Shown here: positions 12,301 to 19,661 of the stretch, piece by piece | Layout: every line of letters starts with the position of its first letter | Numbering within the stretch: position 1 is the first letter of the stretch | Assembly: GCF_031846445.1 (NCBI RefSeq) | Contig: NZ_JAVRHR010000006.1 | Coordinates: 1-64,000 of the forward strand | From: Croceitalea rosinachiae | GTDB lineage: Bacteria; Bacteroidota; Bacteroidia; Flavobacteriales; Flavobacteriaceae | Direction: 5' to 3' | DNA length: 64,000 nucleotides | Translations under genes and position numbers: made by a program | The notes under the pieces: model-generated | Database searches by the model: none | The model's input: only the letters and a program-made list of their open reading frames with translations | What the model was told of the DNA's origin: nothing

Positions 12301-14672
12301 GCAACATTACCATTATTATTTCTCAATGTCAATTTTACATAATTGTCTTGGTCTCCGGTACCCATGAAGATACCGTGTGAGGCAAAATTTGCAGGTGCAG
12401 CATTGTTAAAGTAAGGTCCATTGATTTGACCCAAAATCGTAAACGGTCCAGTGTTGGAATCTACCCTTACAGGGAATTGAAAGCCATTTTTCTGAGTATT
12501 GACATTAGTAAAAGCATCTCCACCTCCAACCGAAGGATCCGTATAAATTCCTGCTGTACCACCAAAAACCAATTCATCTCCAGCATCTTCTACCAAAAGA
12601 AAATAGTCATCAACTCCGTTGGTCATGATACCCGTAAAACCAAGACTACCAAAGCCATAGCCTTCAGAGTTAAATAAGTCCAATCGTATTGGTAGTTCGC
12701 CATATTCCCCCAACCCATTGTCGGCATCAAAGCAAAAGGCATCGTCAACATCAAGAATACCATCGTTATCATCATCAATATCGTTCAAGTCTGATCTTTT
12801 AAAACCATTAAATTCAACTACATCATCAAAATCTGCGGGTTGGCTTGCAGCTGAACATGGATTGGTTTCATTATCAATTTCATCTGCATTGGTATAACCG
12901 TCACCATCCTCATCTATGGTGTCATCATCTATACCCTCACAATTGCCAAAATCTTGAGGTTCAAATACTGTGATATTATCAGCACCATAGGTAGCGGCCC
13001 AGACCGTTCCTGGGAAAATATCATTATCACCCTGTGCGATTACGTCTAATGGTTGTGACCCAAAACCGGATGCAAATGATGCAGACGAAATACTACAATT
13101 ATTGATTGGGTTTGATGGACAGTTCAATGCCACTGTCCCATCTGCATTTAGTTCTACTTGGTAAATATTACCGTTAAAGGATGCTACTAAAAGATAACCC
13201 TGAATCGCTCCGTTAAAATTACTTGCAGTATATTCCGCAATGCCGTTGGTTGAGGGTCCATAATTTGCAATAGTACCATCATCAACGCCCGAGTTTTGAA
13301 AATCACCTTCTACAGGGTTAGCCACTGTAACAGGAGGCCAACTAGCAGGTAGGTTAGAATTGCCAGGGCCATAGAAGGTTCCGTTGTAATACAAACCGGC
13401 ACCATTGGGATTCGCTCGAATAGGGGCGGGATGCCCACCATAGTAATCTTTGGTAATTAAGTGTAGCCCGTTTTTGTTGTTTACTTGATCATCGGGAATA
13501 CCATCACTGGCAACAGTTCCATTTAACCCATCGTGCAGCGTGACCGTATTGGGATAGGTAGCTGGATCAGGGCCAACTCCAATTGAACTGTTATTCACCT
13601 GGGTAGATCCTGGTTCCCCTGAAATGAAATTGTTGGTTACGTCATACGATTCTTCATATTCTGGAAAACCGCCCCATCCGCCATTCGCACCATTATCCAC
13701 TCCATAAACCCTTCCCGATTGGGTTATGACTACATCATATAAATTTCGAAATCCCGAAGCAAATATTTGTACTGGACCGTTTGGGTCTAACATCGCTTGG
13801 TTTAGACCATCATCACCTCCCCAAGGGTCCGGATGGTCATTGCCATTAGCAAGAAGGTCCGCTTTGCTAACATTTTGTAGTGTAGGTAGATTATACTTGT
13901 ATGAGGTGCCCTCAGAATCCGTTTTTGTTGACAACGATTCAATAGTAGTTAAATCAATTTCTACAACACAGGCCGAGAGAGCATACTCGGTGGTAAATGC
14001 GAAGTTATTTGAAGGTGATCCAGCATTGGTATGACCGCCAACCGCCAAATATAACGTATTGCTAACCTCGTTTATCTGTATTCCATTAACTGCATGATTC
14101 TCTTCAGATCTTGGTAAACCCCTTACCAAGTCAATTTTCGTCCATCCTGCACATTGGCCTGAACCGTTTATACCTCCCGTACATTCCAGTTTTGATAAAA
14201 CTCCAGAATTGGTGTCTAGTCCGATATCATTACCTCCACCTCCAGCACCTATTCGAGGATCACTTGAACTCACATATAAAATAGGGTTTGATACTGTACC
14301 GGTTAGAAAAATACCTGTAATCTGCCTATTGTTATTACTTGAACTTGAGCCATTGTCATTATGATTAGGTATTCCTTTTACTAAATCAATAAGCTCGGTA
14401 TTTGTGACTTCGTAGTCATCTGGACCGTTACGTACAATGGTATATGCATAAATATTGCCATTTTGTTGAGATACATACAATCTATCATCTGGTCCAAATT
14501 GAAGTGAAGTTGGATTGTTTGATGATTCTCCAGATAGACCACTTGAGCCAAAACTTATTTGGGCGTTAACTTCCAGGATGTTGAAAAAGGTGAACAATAG
14601 AATAAAGAAAATCAGACTAAAAAAAGTCCGTGAATTTTCTTTGATAAGGTTGTGTTTATTTGATTTAGCCAT
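6318..14672 (-). CDS. Giant secreted protein: sugar-dehydrogenase-like propeller, malectin domains, C-terminal dockerin
   Basis: 2784 aa with a signal peptide ending EVNAQ (about residue 37). Residues 38-575 look like a glucose/sorbosone-dehydrogenase-type beta-propeller. They are followed by acidic thrombospondin-3-like calcium loops (580-646) and a laminin-G/concanavalin-like domain (650-900). Three copies of a module of about 300 aa lie at 906-1200, 1996-2309 and 2320-2628. Malectin domains lie at about 1208-1370 and 1476-1661, He_PIG/cadherin-like segments between, and a carbohydrate-binding-like domain at 1736-1934. The last 65 residues are a type I dockerin with two F-hand loops, DANNDNAVTALD and DFNGDGAVTALD, preceded by a carboxypeptidase-regulatory-like beta domain. 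No type IX sorting domain follows the dockerin. The gene directly downstream encodes cohesin-like domains, so docking of the two products is a reasonable inference. Catalytic activity of the propeller is unproven. Base composition is richer in G+C than that of most neighbours. Confidence 0.93.
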   Translation of the reverse strand: MAKSNKHNLIKENSRTFFSLIFFILLFTFFNILEVNAQISFGSSGLSGESSNNPTSLQFGPDDRLYVSQQNGNIYAYTIVRNGPDDYEVTNTELIDLVKGIPNHNDNGSSSSNNNRQITGIFLTGTVSNPILYVSSSDPRIGAGGGGNDIGLDTNSGVLSKLECTGGINGSGQCAGWTKIDLVRGLPRSEENHAVNGIQINEVSNTLYLAVGGHTNAGSPSNNFAFTTEYALSACVVEIDLTTIESLSTKTDSEGTSYKYNLPTLQNVSKADLLANGNDHPDPWGGDDGLNQAMLDPNGPVQIFASGFRNLYDVVITQSGRVYGVDNGANGGWGGFPEYEESYDVTNNFISGEPGSTQVNNSSIGVGPDPATYPNTVTLHDGLNGTVASDGIPDDQVNNKNGLHLITKDYYGGHPAPIRANPNGAGLYYNGTFYGPGNSNLPASWPPVTVANPVEGDFQNSGVDDGTIANYGPSTNGIAEYTASNFNGAIQGYLLVASFNGNIYQVELNADGTVALNCPSNPINNCSISSASFASGFGSQPLDVIAQGDNDIFPGTVWAATYGADNITVFEPQDFGNCEGIDDDTIDEDGDGYTNADEIDNETNPCSAASQPADFDDVVEFNGFKRSDLNDIDDDNDGILDVDDAFCFDADNGLGEYGELPIRLDLFNSEGYGFGSLGFTGIMTNGVDDYFLLVEDAGDELVFGGTAGIYTDPSVGGGDAFTNVNTQKNGFQFPVRVDSNTGPFTILGQINGPYFNNAAPANFASHGIFMGTGDQDNYVKLTLRNNNGNVAFQVFFENGGSNASDQLINVPASILNESAIELYFSVDPATGVVQAKYATGGGQPINLGNPITLTGNLLTVVQGNYNIGGAASTLAVGTIATSTGAAPEFATSWDYFEVTVDPAETTAFVEVATGNINGSTFGNTSFNIENTASNGASITNVTFDLSSAIIPEVVFDPNGSAGDATFKGFTPNNGTDTATGVSGHTFTDAYEGGFYGLSIDFTSGQFTQNEVLQFGLDIDPISIKGGSAPGPNESGSVSGLELAGAKVTVTFDTGETWEVELVADITGDEGTSNVIVKNALLETPTISMEGVQNQSVTSDANQTITVNGPVGANVRLLQLEAGLFIEDLDGPNAGVGYDIDPWEVNSVILINEFTSTISNSFTADFNVALTDSDPEAGYNLFAAVVEDENGSSLVSNIIIVEFDVDLLPSEEIRINAGGAGYTDGNGDVWSADQFFVNGSAFPSGGPSGAAIANTTDDFLYQTERFNAALEYAIPVAGTGPYEVNLYFTELYFGAPGAGSEGGDGSRIFDVIIEGNTVISNYDIHAEVGALSAVIKSFSNINVIDGILNISLPASVNNGKISAIEVLSFEDNGGGPGGPIVVTPIPNQINNEGTESVVDVTATGGDGNLIYTAQGLPPGLDLEPTNGDIFGTIAPGAAANSPYNVTITVDDSDAETDDAQVIIFAWAVNPVVGGIEQVLYRVNAGGPILGAADGSSPDWAADEGNFGTEGNSTFLTANSTGGSTYAGTAGSAHPGSIIITDPSLGGFPEIPTNIFNTERFDAESIPEMLWQFPVEAGTQVEITLLFAELFGDITAANQRVFDVSVDGVVPPIFDDLDPYAIAGPKGAFVRSFVTTSDGIIDLEFIHGIENPALKGIQITALNFTGNLPPTIATISTQNSVEGEGINLQVSAVDDDNCGSFTFSASNLPPGLSIDSATGVINGTLETGTGGTGGVDGAFIEDSGLVIIEAETDFTETPGGWNLESGTPSFLVGSANNFGNATGGQVLTYNVQITTPGVYRFHMKSEFQGSNATEENDTWFKIDNTADVHFFCVQGGNLTSTAEFEGILGGGAGKTIYYPAGNAQGRPDHGNENAGSQGFFKIYRSGGGGNKWDGQTIDNNGFPVYAYFPNAGTFSIQMGERSAGHKVDRFALTQIDVVGTGEPVATLDGEQSTQVVGGSGGASVGSPYAVQVSVADNCSPPASSVLNFNWLVSPGQTGTGAAFLAVNPGGELDISTFGNNSFQLQNNGSVDITRLEIESSTGYMFDIVFDPVGTAGDNGAKCLTTGTAGNTAAEVGLTVPGDGGPDPEDCVDVFFNPHNGVNDEEGYDGLALDFTDFNPGELYAFGVDMDPTSIKGDLSTGDSGSVSGFELIGAKVTVFFANGQSYTSTLWDEGSLGGSNTTVTENTLVSPAISMAGLTTPTSTNVTNQNIAVTGTAGSTVLLLRVDARLHIDPGNPTVGYDVDPFEANEAMTKELYSVVLDGSGNGNIPVVLTKTLGINGQPDGGLNHFIAVTTDGNGVYSEASNIIVVELDDTLPGVPSALIEVTPETGLGSSTFGGSDKFIITNTSSGSVQITEVTIDLSTSILPDIIWDPVGSGGDATAQCFNAEPTLATAVGLVPFTDNCVDPFSVPREGGFDVLSMSFTDFNAAENFTFSVDIDPNSIQGVAGAGGAGSVSGYELTGATVTITFSDGSTIISNIYEDGSLGGGQTVVAPNPTVTPSISLAGLGSNPTTVNELNQIITVTGNPGDNVSLLQMDSRLFIQSGNPPFNVPDETYYANEAMSGKTLYAAVIGAGGTVDIPVTLLVTTGDPTGTQDGGLNQFIAVTSTIPYAVDQQVSQTSNVLTLLYDENFVPGDEVTISYALQGRTDLAADMEVAFYPVGSVTPTYEFTPTGSATGEVTLTGIAPGTYQLAVTSLKYLQVVQQVTVVEGSNTFNVGELLGGDANNDNAVTALDFSALATSFNLSSGDTGYNDGADFNGDGAVTALDFSILATNFNVSGQQPSE

Positions 14673-15400
14673 TATTAAAGGTTTGTAGGGTGCGGTTATT
14701 ATTTTGATTTATTGCAGTTTTCGGAAAAGCTAAGTAGCAGAGAATTTAAGTCAACAAAATCGACTTCAAACTACTTCTATGACCAATAGAAGGATTCGAA
14801 AAAACTTGCCCCATTCCGCTGGGGTGTTGACAACTGGTAAGTAATAAATCCCAGTTTATGGTTACAACAAAGCTTTTGAATTTGATATTGGGAATAATAA
14901 CCCCAAGCAAGAAACCAATTGAACAATTGGTTCGAGAGTAAAATTTAATCATAACGTCTTTTTTTGGTTATTACCATAACCAAGCAAGACTCATAGCGAT
15001 TCGGGGTGGGATGAAATCACTAATAAAGTATGTGGGGGAAAAAAGTGATATTAACAACGCTTTTAATATATTCAGAACATTCGTTGTCTTATATCGAAGA
15101 GCAAAATAGTATTATGTTTTTTTTACCTTTAGTGAAATTGATTTTTTTCGTTGAAATACCTAAAAAAAGGATTATAGTGATTTTTTGTTAAAATTAACTC
15201 TTGTTCTTGTTAAACAACCTACCCAGTTTAATTGAAGAAATAGCCTTTAACTTTTTATGATACGATGATTTTTATATGGCTTTAAACAAAGAATTTTGAC
15301 AACTCAAGATTTAATTTGAATTTAGTCTCGTTGTGTTATAAAATTTATATCTGCTGAAATTAAACATCATTTAAAACGACTGTAATAACAAACTATCGAT
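14673..15400. other. Long AT-rich intergenic region between divergent genes
   Basis: These 728 bases separate the giant-protein operon (minus) from the small secreted protein gene (plus), so they must hold both promoters. I see no convincing TAnnTTTG box on either strand. The only clear structure is a perfect inverted repeat at 14913-14932. A 68-codon minus-strand reading frame (14746-14952) has no family resemblance and unusual composition; I do not call it a gene. Confidence 0.6.
14913..14932. promoter_or_regulatory. Perfect 9-bp inverted repeat, possible operator
   Basis: The top strand reads AACCAATTG-AA-CAATTGGTT, a perfect 9+9 palindrome with a 2-nt centre. It lies about 240 nt upstream of the 2784-aa protein gene. 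There is no T tract, so a terminator is unlikely; a binding site for a dimeric regulator is an inference from symmetry alone. Confidence 0.35.
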
Positions 15401-15898
15401 ATGTACCGTCTGATTTTCGTTATTTCTCTCTTGTTAATATCCTTTCAAACCCATTCGCAAGAAATGAATTCGGAGAAGCTTATTGAAATTATTCAACAAG
15501 AAGCGGATACTGCAGCTATAACTAATAATCAAATACAGTTTAGCATCAACAGTGGGTTATTGATTTGTATCTATGATGAAAATGCCAATCGCATGCGTAT
15601 CATCTCACCCATTGTAAAAAGGGAAGAACTTACAGAAGATGAACTACTGAATGCCTTGGTAGCCAATTTTCATTCAGCTTTGGATGTAAAATATGCCTTA
15701 AGCGATGAAATTATATGGTCTGTTTATACACATCCTTTAAGAGAATTAGGCGATGCTCAAGTTGTTGATGCTATTCAACAAGTATATGCAGCGGCTATTA
15801 CTTTTGGAAACACCTATTCAAGTACCAACTTGGTATTTCCTGGAAATTCAAAAAAAGTTGTGGATACAACAAAAACGAGAGTTTTAAAGAAACTGTAA
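15401..15898 (+). CDS. Small secreted protein, YbjN/Tir-chaperone-like
   Basis: 165 aa starting with a clear signal peptide (hydrophobic core LIFVISLLLIS, cleavage after THSQ). The mature part alternates short helices and strands: a QFSINSGLLICIYDENANRM stretch followed by an acidic helix TEDELLNALVANF. This resembles the alpha/beta fold of the YbjN or type III chaperone-like superfamily, but the match is by general pattern only and no catalytic motif is visible. It stands alone on the plus strand and converges with the acyltransferase gene 14 nt downstream. Function unknown; localisation outside the inner membrane is the safest statement. Confidence 0.75.
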   Translation: MYRLIFVISLLLISFQTHSQEMNSEKLIEIIQQEADTAAITNNQIQFSINSGLLICIYDENANRMRIISPIVKREELTEDELLNALVANFHSALDVKYALSDEIIWSVYTHPLRELGDAQVVDAIQQVYAAAITFGNTYSSTNLVFPGNSKKVVDTTKTRVLKKL

Positions 15899-15911
15899 GA
15901 TTTGGCTAGAA

Positions 15912-16460
15912 TCAAAGTCCAAAACTATTTTCAGGTATTTTGCCTTTAACATCTTTGAAGAAAGTTCTAATTTTTCGAAAATCCTTATTGATGTCTTCCG
16001 TAGCATAAAACGATTCTGCAATACTAATTTTCTTTTCCCGAAAATTAAAGGCGACCATAATAATAGGAACTTTAGCTGCTTTTGCAATATAATAGAACCC
16101 TGTTTTTAAAGCTTTTACTTTATTGCGGGTACCCTCCGGAGCCAAGGCAAACCTGAATATTTTACGATTTTTAAATACCTCGACAACTGCTTCAACAGAA
16201 TTTTGGGTAGTACTTCTGTCTATTGGAGCTCCTCCCGTCCATCTAAAAAACCATCCGAAGGGAGGTTTAAAAAGACTTTTCTTACCAATATAATTAATCT
16301 CTTGGTCCAATACTTTGCGTATCAAAAGACCTAATGGAAAATCTAACCAGTGCGTATGAGGAACAACTATAATAACACACTTATCTATTTCTGGAAATTG
16401 ACCTTCTAATTGCCACCCCATCATTTTAAAGTAAATAAACTTGGCTATTTTATGGAACAT
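15912..16460 (-). CDS. PlsC-family acyltransferase (1-acyl-glycerol-3-phosphate acyltransferase-like)
   Basis: 182 aa, short for the family. The catalytic HX4D motif is H35-THWL-D40 and the glycerolipid-binding EGTR motif is at 109-112; both are intact. Family members transfer an acyl chain from acyl-ACP or acyl-CoA to a lysophospholipid or other hydroxyl acceptor at the inner face of the cytoplasmic membrane. No N-terminal membrane anchor longer than a short hydrophobic patch is seen. It lies 34 nt downstream of the kdnB-like gene on the same strand and may be the last gene of that Kdo-related operon. A role in lipid A or phospholipid acylation is inferred from that context; the exact acceptor cannot be read from the sequence. 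Confidence 0.85.
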   Translation of the reverse strand: MFHKIAKFIYFKMMGWQLEGQFPEIDKCVIIVVPHTHWLDFPLGLLIRKVLDQEINYIGKKSLFKPPFGWFFRWTGGAPIDRSTTQNSVEAVVEVFKNRKIFRFALAPEGTRNKVKALKTGFYYIAKAAKVPIIMVAFNFREKKISIAESFYATEDINKDFRKIRTFFKDVKGKIPENSFGL

Positions 16461-16494
16461 TAAACAGATTTAGTCTGTTCATTATAAAAAACGA

Positions 16495-17622
16495 TTAGAT
16501 TTTCCGATATATGTTTTTGAGGTCTTCTTTTGATATACATTCTTTCCAATTTTTGCCAAGCGCATTTTCCCAAAGAGCTTCCATGGAATATGCTACGGTA
16601 ATCATAGTATCCATTTCTTCTTCGCCGAGGTTAGCGCAAATATTTTTAGGAAGTGTAATACTGTGTTTCTGTCTCATTTTGTTAAATAAGGCCACACCTT
16701 CTGGATAGTATTCTTCTAAATGCGTAAAAACAATACAGTTACCGATACCATGCTTTGTGCCTAGAACATATGATAGTCCATAACTCATTGCATGAGCTAT
16801 GCCTACTTGTGAATAAGCAATACTCATACCCCCATGCCAAGATGCCATCATCAACTTTTCTTCAGCTTCTTCTTTTGGCAAATCTTCCAAGAAAACCTCT
16901 TTACAGAGTTCATAGGCCTTTTCACCATAACTTTGACTAAAGGCATTCAAATACGTTCCATTCAAAGATTCTACACAATGTATAAAACAATCCATACCAG
17001 TATAAAACCATTGCTCTGTTAGTACTGTACCTGTTAAATCTGGATCTAAAACTACCTGATCATAGGTGGTAAAATCTGAATTAATGCCCAACTTCTTTTC
17101 AGGACCCAATAGTACTGCGGTTCTAGAAACTTCTGCCCCAGTACCACTAATTGTTGGTACACCAACATGGTATAGGGCTGGTTTATTTACCAAATCCCAT
17201 CCTTGGTAATTTTCAGATGAGCCCTTATTACCTAGCATTATGGCAACTGCTTTTGCCAAATCTAATAAAGTGCCACCGCCGATACCAACAATACCTGATG
17301 GTACCTCATCAAAATCAGCTTTTATTTTTTTAACCAATTCATCAACCTGTGTTGTCTTAGGTTCTTCATCTGCCGAAATGAAAATAATTTGATCATTAAA
17401 CAACCATGGTATTCTAGTCTGTAAATCTGAATTCTCAAAAAAATCGTCAACTAAAAAAATAAAAGGGGCATCAGAATTTTTCCTTTTGGGTAATAAAATA
17501 TCTGCTAATTGGTCAAAACTTCCCCTACCATATACCACACGTGGCACCATCGGAAAGTTTTTATAATGTCTTTTCGTTTTCAGGATTGTGTCTTTATTTT
17601 CTAATTTATTGTCTGTCTTCAT
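16495..17622 (-). CDS. kdnB: Iron-containing alcohol dehydrogenase, KdnB-like (Kdo 8-oxidase)
   Basis: 375 aa group III metal-dependent alcohol dehydrogenase. The NAD-binding signature GIGGGTLLD is at 113-121 and the metal ligands are D211, H215, H277 and H291. In Shewanella the homologue KdnB oxidises C8 of Kdo, and KdnA then transaminates it to 8-amino-Kdo before KdsB activates the sugar. The assignment here rests on the family plus the location two genes from kdsB; plain alcohol dehydrogenases share the same fold. It starts 2 nt after the HAD phosphatase gene and is transcribed with it. No KdnA-type aminotransferase is in this window. Confidence 0.8.
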   Translation of the reverse strand: MKTDNKLENKDTILKTKRHYKNFPMVPRVVYGRGSFDQLADILLPKRKNSDAPFIFLVDDFFENSDLQTRIPWLFNDQIIFISADEEPKTTQVDELVKKIKADFDEVPSGIVGIGGGTLLDLAKAVAIMLGNKGSSENYQGWDLVNKPALYHVGVPTISGTGAEVSRTAVLLGPEKKLGINSDFTTYDQVVLDPDLTGTVLTEQWFYTGMDCFIHCVESLNGTYLNAFSQSYGEKAYELCKEVFLEDLPKEEAEEKLMMASWHGGMSIAYSQVGIAHAMSYGLSYVLGTKHGIGNCIVFTHLEEYYPEGVALFNKMRQKHSITLPKNICANLGEEEMDTMITVAYSMEALWENALGKNWKECISKEDLKNIYRKI

Positions 17623-17624
17623 TA

Positions 17625-18329
17625 TTAATTCATGTACTTCAAAATATCGCGAATGGAACCCAGTTTCAAATGATCATTAACTTGCTCTTCTTCGCTAGAC
17701 ACCATCTCATGTGCCCATGTAGTATGAAAAGGAATATGAATTGCCTTTGCACCAATGTTTACTATAGGTATAACATCTGACTTTAATGAATTCCCTACCA
17801 TTAAAAATTCATTAGTATTGATTTCAAGATGTTCTAAAAGGTTCATATAATTTTTCTCTTTTTTATCACTAAGAACTTCAACATGATTAAAATACTTAGA
17901 AAGGCCTGATTTCTCCAATTTTCGCTCTTGATCTAAAAGATCTCCTTTCGTCAATACAATCAGTCTATACTTAGGTTGTAACTTAGCTAAAACTTCTTCT
18001 ACCCCATCTAACAATTCCACTGGATGTGAAATCATATTCTTACCCAGACTCAATATTTTTAAAATAGCTTCTGGTGAAATTTTATTATTTGACAACTCTA
18101 AGGCAGATTCTACCATAGAGAGCATAAATCCTTTTATACCGTAACCATAGAGTTCTAAATTCTTCATTTCCATTTTAAAAAGCTCTTGGTCTATTTTATT
18201 TTTTGTCTCATAGCTCTCTAAAAGTTCAGCAAAATTTTCTTCAGTCTCACGAAAATAAGTCTCATTGACCCAAAGTGTATCATCAGCATCAAAGCCAATT
18301 GTTTTTATATTGGTTAAATCTACCTCCAT
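17625..18329 (-). CDS. HAD-superfamily phosphatase (YjjG-like)
   Basis: 234 aa. Motif I is FDADDTLW with nucleophile D14 and acid/base D16. Motif II is the TKG of LIVLTKGDLL, and motif III/IV is MVGNSLKSDVI. An alpha-helical C1 cap lies between motif I and II, as in YjjG-type nucleotidases. It is larger than the capless Kdo-8-phosphate phosphatase KdsC. Its gene overlaps the end of kdsB by 10 nt and is followed after 2 nt by kdnB, so it is translated with the Kdo-activation genes. A role as a Kdo-phosphate or 8-amino-Kdo-phosphate phosphatase is possible but only inferred from position; general nucleotide house-cleaning is the alternative. Confidence 0.85.
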   Translation of the reverse strand: MEVDLTNIKTIGFDADDTLWVNETYFRETEENFAELLESYETKNKIDQELFKMEMKNLELYGYGIKGFMLSMVESALELSNNKISPEAILKILSLGKNMISHPVELLDGVEEVLAKLQPKYRLIVLTKGDLLDQERKLEKSGLSKYFNHVEVLSDKKEKNYMNLLEHLEINTNEFLMVGNSLKSDVIPIVNIGAKAIHIPFHTTWAHEMVSSEEEQVNDHLKLGSIRDILKYMN

Positions 18330-19048
18330 GCTTTTTTTGCGCGTTCTAAATCGTCAGGAGTATCAATTTCAATACCAGTGACATGAGTTTCTACCATTCG
18401 TATTTTTCTGCCGTACTCCAAAAATCGTATGGCCTCTATTTTTTCAGTTGCTTCTAATGCCAACATTGGCAACTTTTGAAAATCTGCCAGGGCTCTTTTT
18501 CTAAAAGCATAAATACCTTTGTGTTTGTAATATACTGCTCCTGCATCTTTATCCCTTGGATAAGGAATTGGGGAGCGTGAAAAATAGAGCGCAAAATTAC
18601 GTTTATCTACAATTACCTTTACTGTATTTGGGTTTGAAATCTCGTCCCAAACAGTAATTGGAGTCATTAAGGAAGCCAAATCGATTTCTTTTTCAGTATC
18701 ATCCTTAAACACCTCTATTATTCGATGTAAACTTTCCTTATCAATAAACGGTTCATCGCCTTGCACATTAATGACAATATCTACTTGCATATTAGAGACC
18801 GCTTCTGCAATTCGGTCACTGCCGCTTTCATGCTCTTGTTCGCTCATAATAGCCTTACCACCATTTTTCTCAATCAACGAGTAAATCACATCACTATCCG
18901 TAACAACATAGACATCGTCAAAAAGATTGGTATCTATAACAGCATCATAGGTTCTTAGAATAACGGGTTTGCCATTAAGATCCTGCATTAGCTTTGCGGG
19001 AAAACGAGAGGCTTGATATCTTGCCGGTATCATAGAGATTATTCTCAC
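18320..19048 (-). CDS. kdsB: 3-deoxy-manno-octulosonate cytidylyltransferase
   Basis: 242 aa, the usual length. It couples CTP with Kdo (or 8-amino-Kdo in Kdo8N organisms) to give CMP-Kdo for lipopolysaccharide inner core, in the cytoplasm. The N-terminal nucleotide-binding signature is IPARYQASRFPAKLM, and the VNVQGDEPFID motif and the C-terminal ETHVTGIEIDTPDDLERA segment are all typical. The start ATG follows the DUF4126 gene by 22 nt, and the 3' end overlaps the HAD phosphatase. Together with the downstream kdnB-like gene this suggests the substrate could be 8-amino-Kdo, as in Shewanella. Confidence 0.95.
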   Translation of the reverse strand: MRIISMIPARYQASRFPAKLMQDLNGKPVILRTYDAVIDTNLFDDVYVVTDSDVIYSLIEKNGGKAIMSEQEHESGSDRIAEAVSNMQVDIVINVQGDEPFIDKESLHRIIEVFKDDTEKEIDLASLMTPITVWDEISNPNTVKVIVDKRNFALYFSRSPIPYPRDKDAGAVYYKHKGIYAFRKRALADFQKLPMLALEATEKIEAIRFLEYGRKIRMVETHVTGIEIDTPDDLERAKKAWR

Positions 19049-19070
19049 TTTTATTGTATTTGAAGGTTGA

Positions 19071-19637
19071 TTATTTGAGTTTCGGCCTTAGCTTTCTGTA
19101 GATACTGAAAATGACAATTAAAATTAGTATTACCAGAATTATTGCAATTGATGGTGCTAGAATTGATGTTGTCGAAACAGCGACCGCAGTACCAGTTTCA
19201 ACTGTGGAAACAATAGGGTTTGCCAATCCTCCTGTTGTTGCTGTTGAGGTTAACCTCCCAGCTGCATTGGCTCCTTTTATTGCAGTAGCAGTTCCGCCAC
19301 CGGCAATTATTGCCAATGACCAAGTAATAACTGGGTCTAAATCAGCCACTGTAGATACCATTACGGCAGTACCTGCTATTGCCGCTAATGGAATTGCCAA
19401 GCTATCAAGAGCATTATCTACCCAAGGGATAAAATAAGCAAATATTTCCGCTAAAGTCGCAATACCTAAAGTCGAAACAGCCGCCAAACTGCCAATCCAT
19501 GTCCAACTGTCATTAAGATCCCAAACTCCAAAATAAGACGCTAAACTCAATGCAAAAAGTGGTAAAAAAACACGAAAGCCGGCTGAAGCTGCGAGACCTA
19601 TACCTAAAAAAATGCTTATAATGGTTTCTGTAGTCAT
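19071..19637 (-). CDS. DUF4126 integral membrane protein
   Basis: 188 aa with about five hydrophobic helices. The glycine-rich segments LGIGLAASAGFRVFLPLF and IIAGGGTATAIKGANAAGR, and a basic C-terminal tail (YRKLRPKLK), match the DUF4126 family. The function of the family is unknown; the helices place it in the cytoplasmic membrane. It sits between the RecD2-like helicase gene (24 nt) and kdsB (22 nt) and is probably co-transcribed with both. Confidence 0.85.
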   Translation of the reverse strand: MTTETIISIFLGIGLAASAGFRVFLPLFALSLASYFGVWDLNDSWTWIGSLAAVSTLGIATLAEIFAYFIPWVDNALDSLAIPLAAIAGTAVMVSTVADLDPVITWSLAIIAGGGTATAIKGANAAGRLTSTATTGGLANPIVSTVETGTAVAVSTTSILAPSIAIILVILILIVIFSIYRKLRPKLK

Positions 19638-19661
19638 TTTTAGAGTTTGAACTAAAATAAG

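Noticed and set aside
6318..14672. PQQ enzyme annotation for the giant protein
   Set aside because: Only the first fifth resembles a sugar dehydrogenase propeller and the cofactor residues were not verified, so the entry is described by domains instead.
14746..14952. 68-codon minus-strand frame upstream of the giant operon
   Set aside because: No similarity pattern, no promoter or ribosome site, and it contains the palindrome; treated as noncoding.
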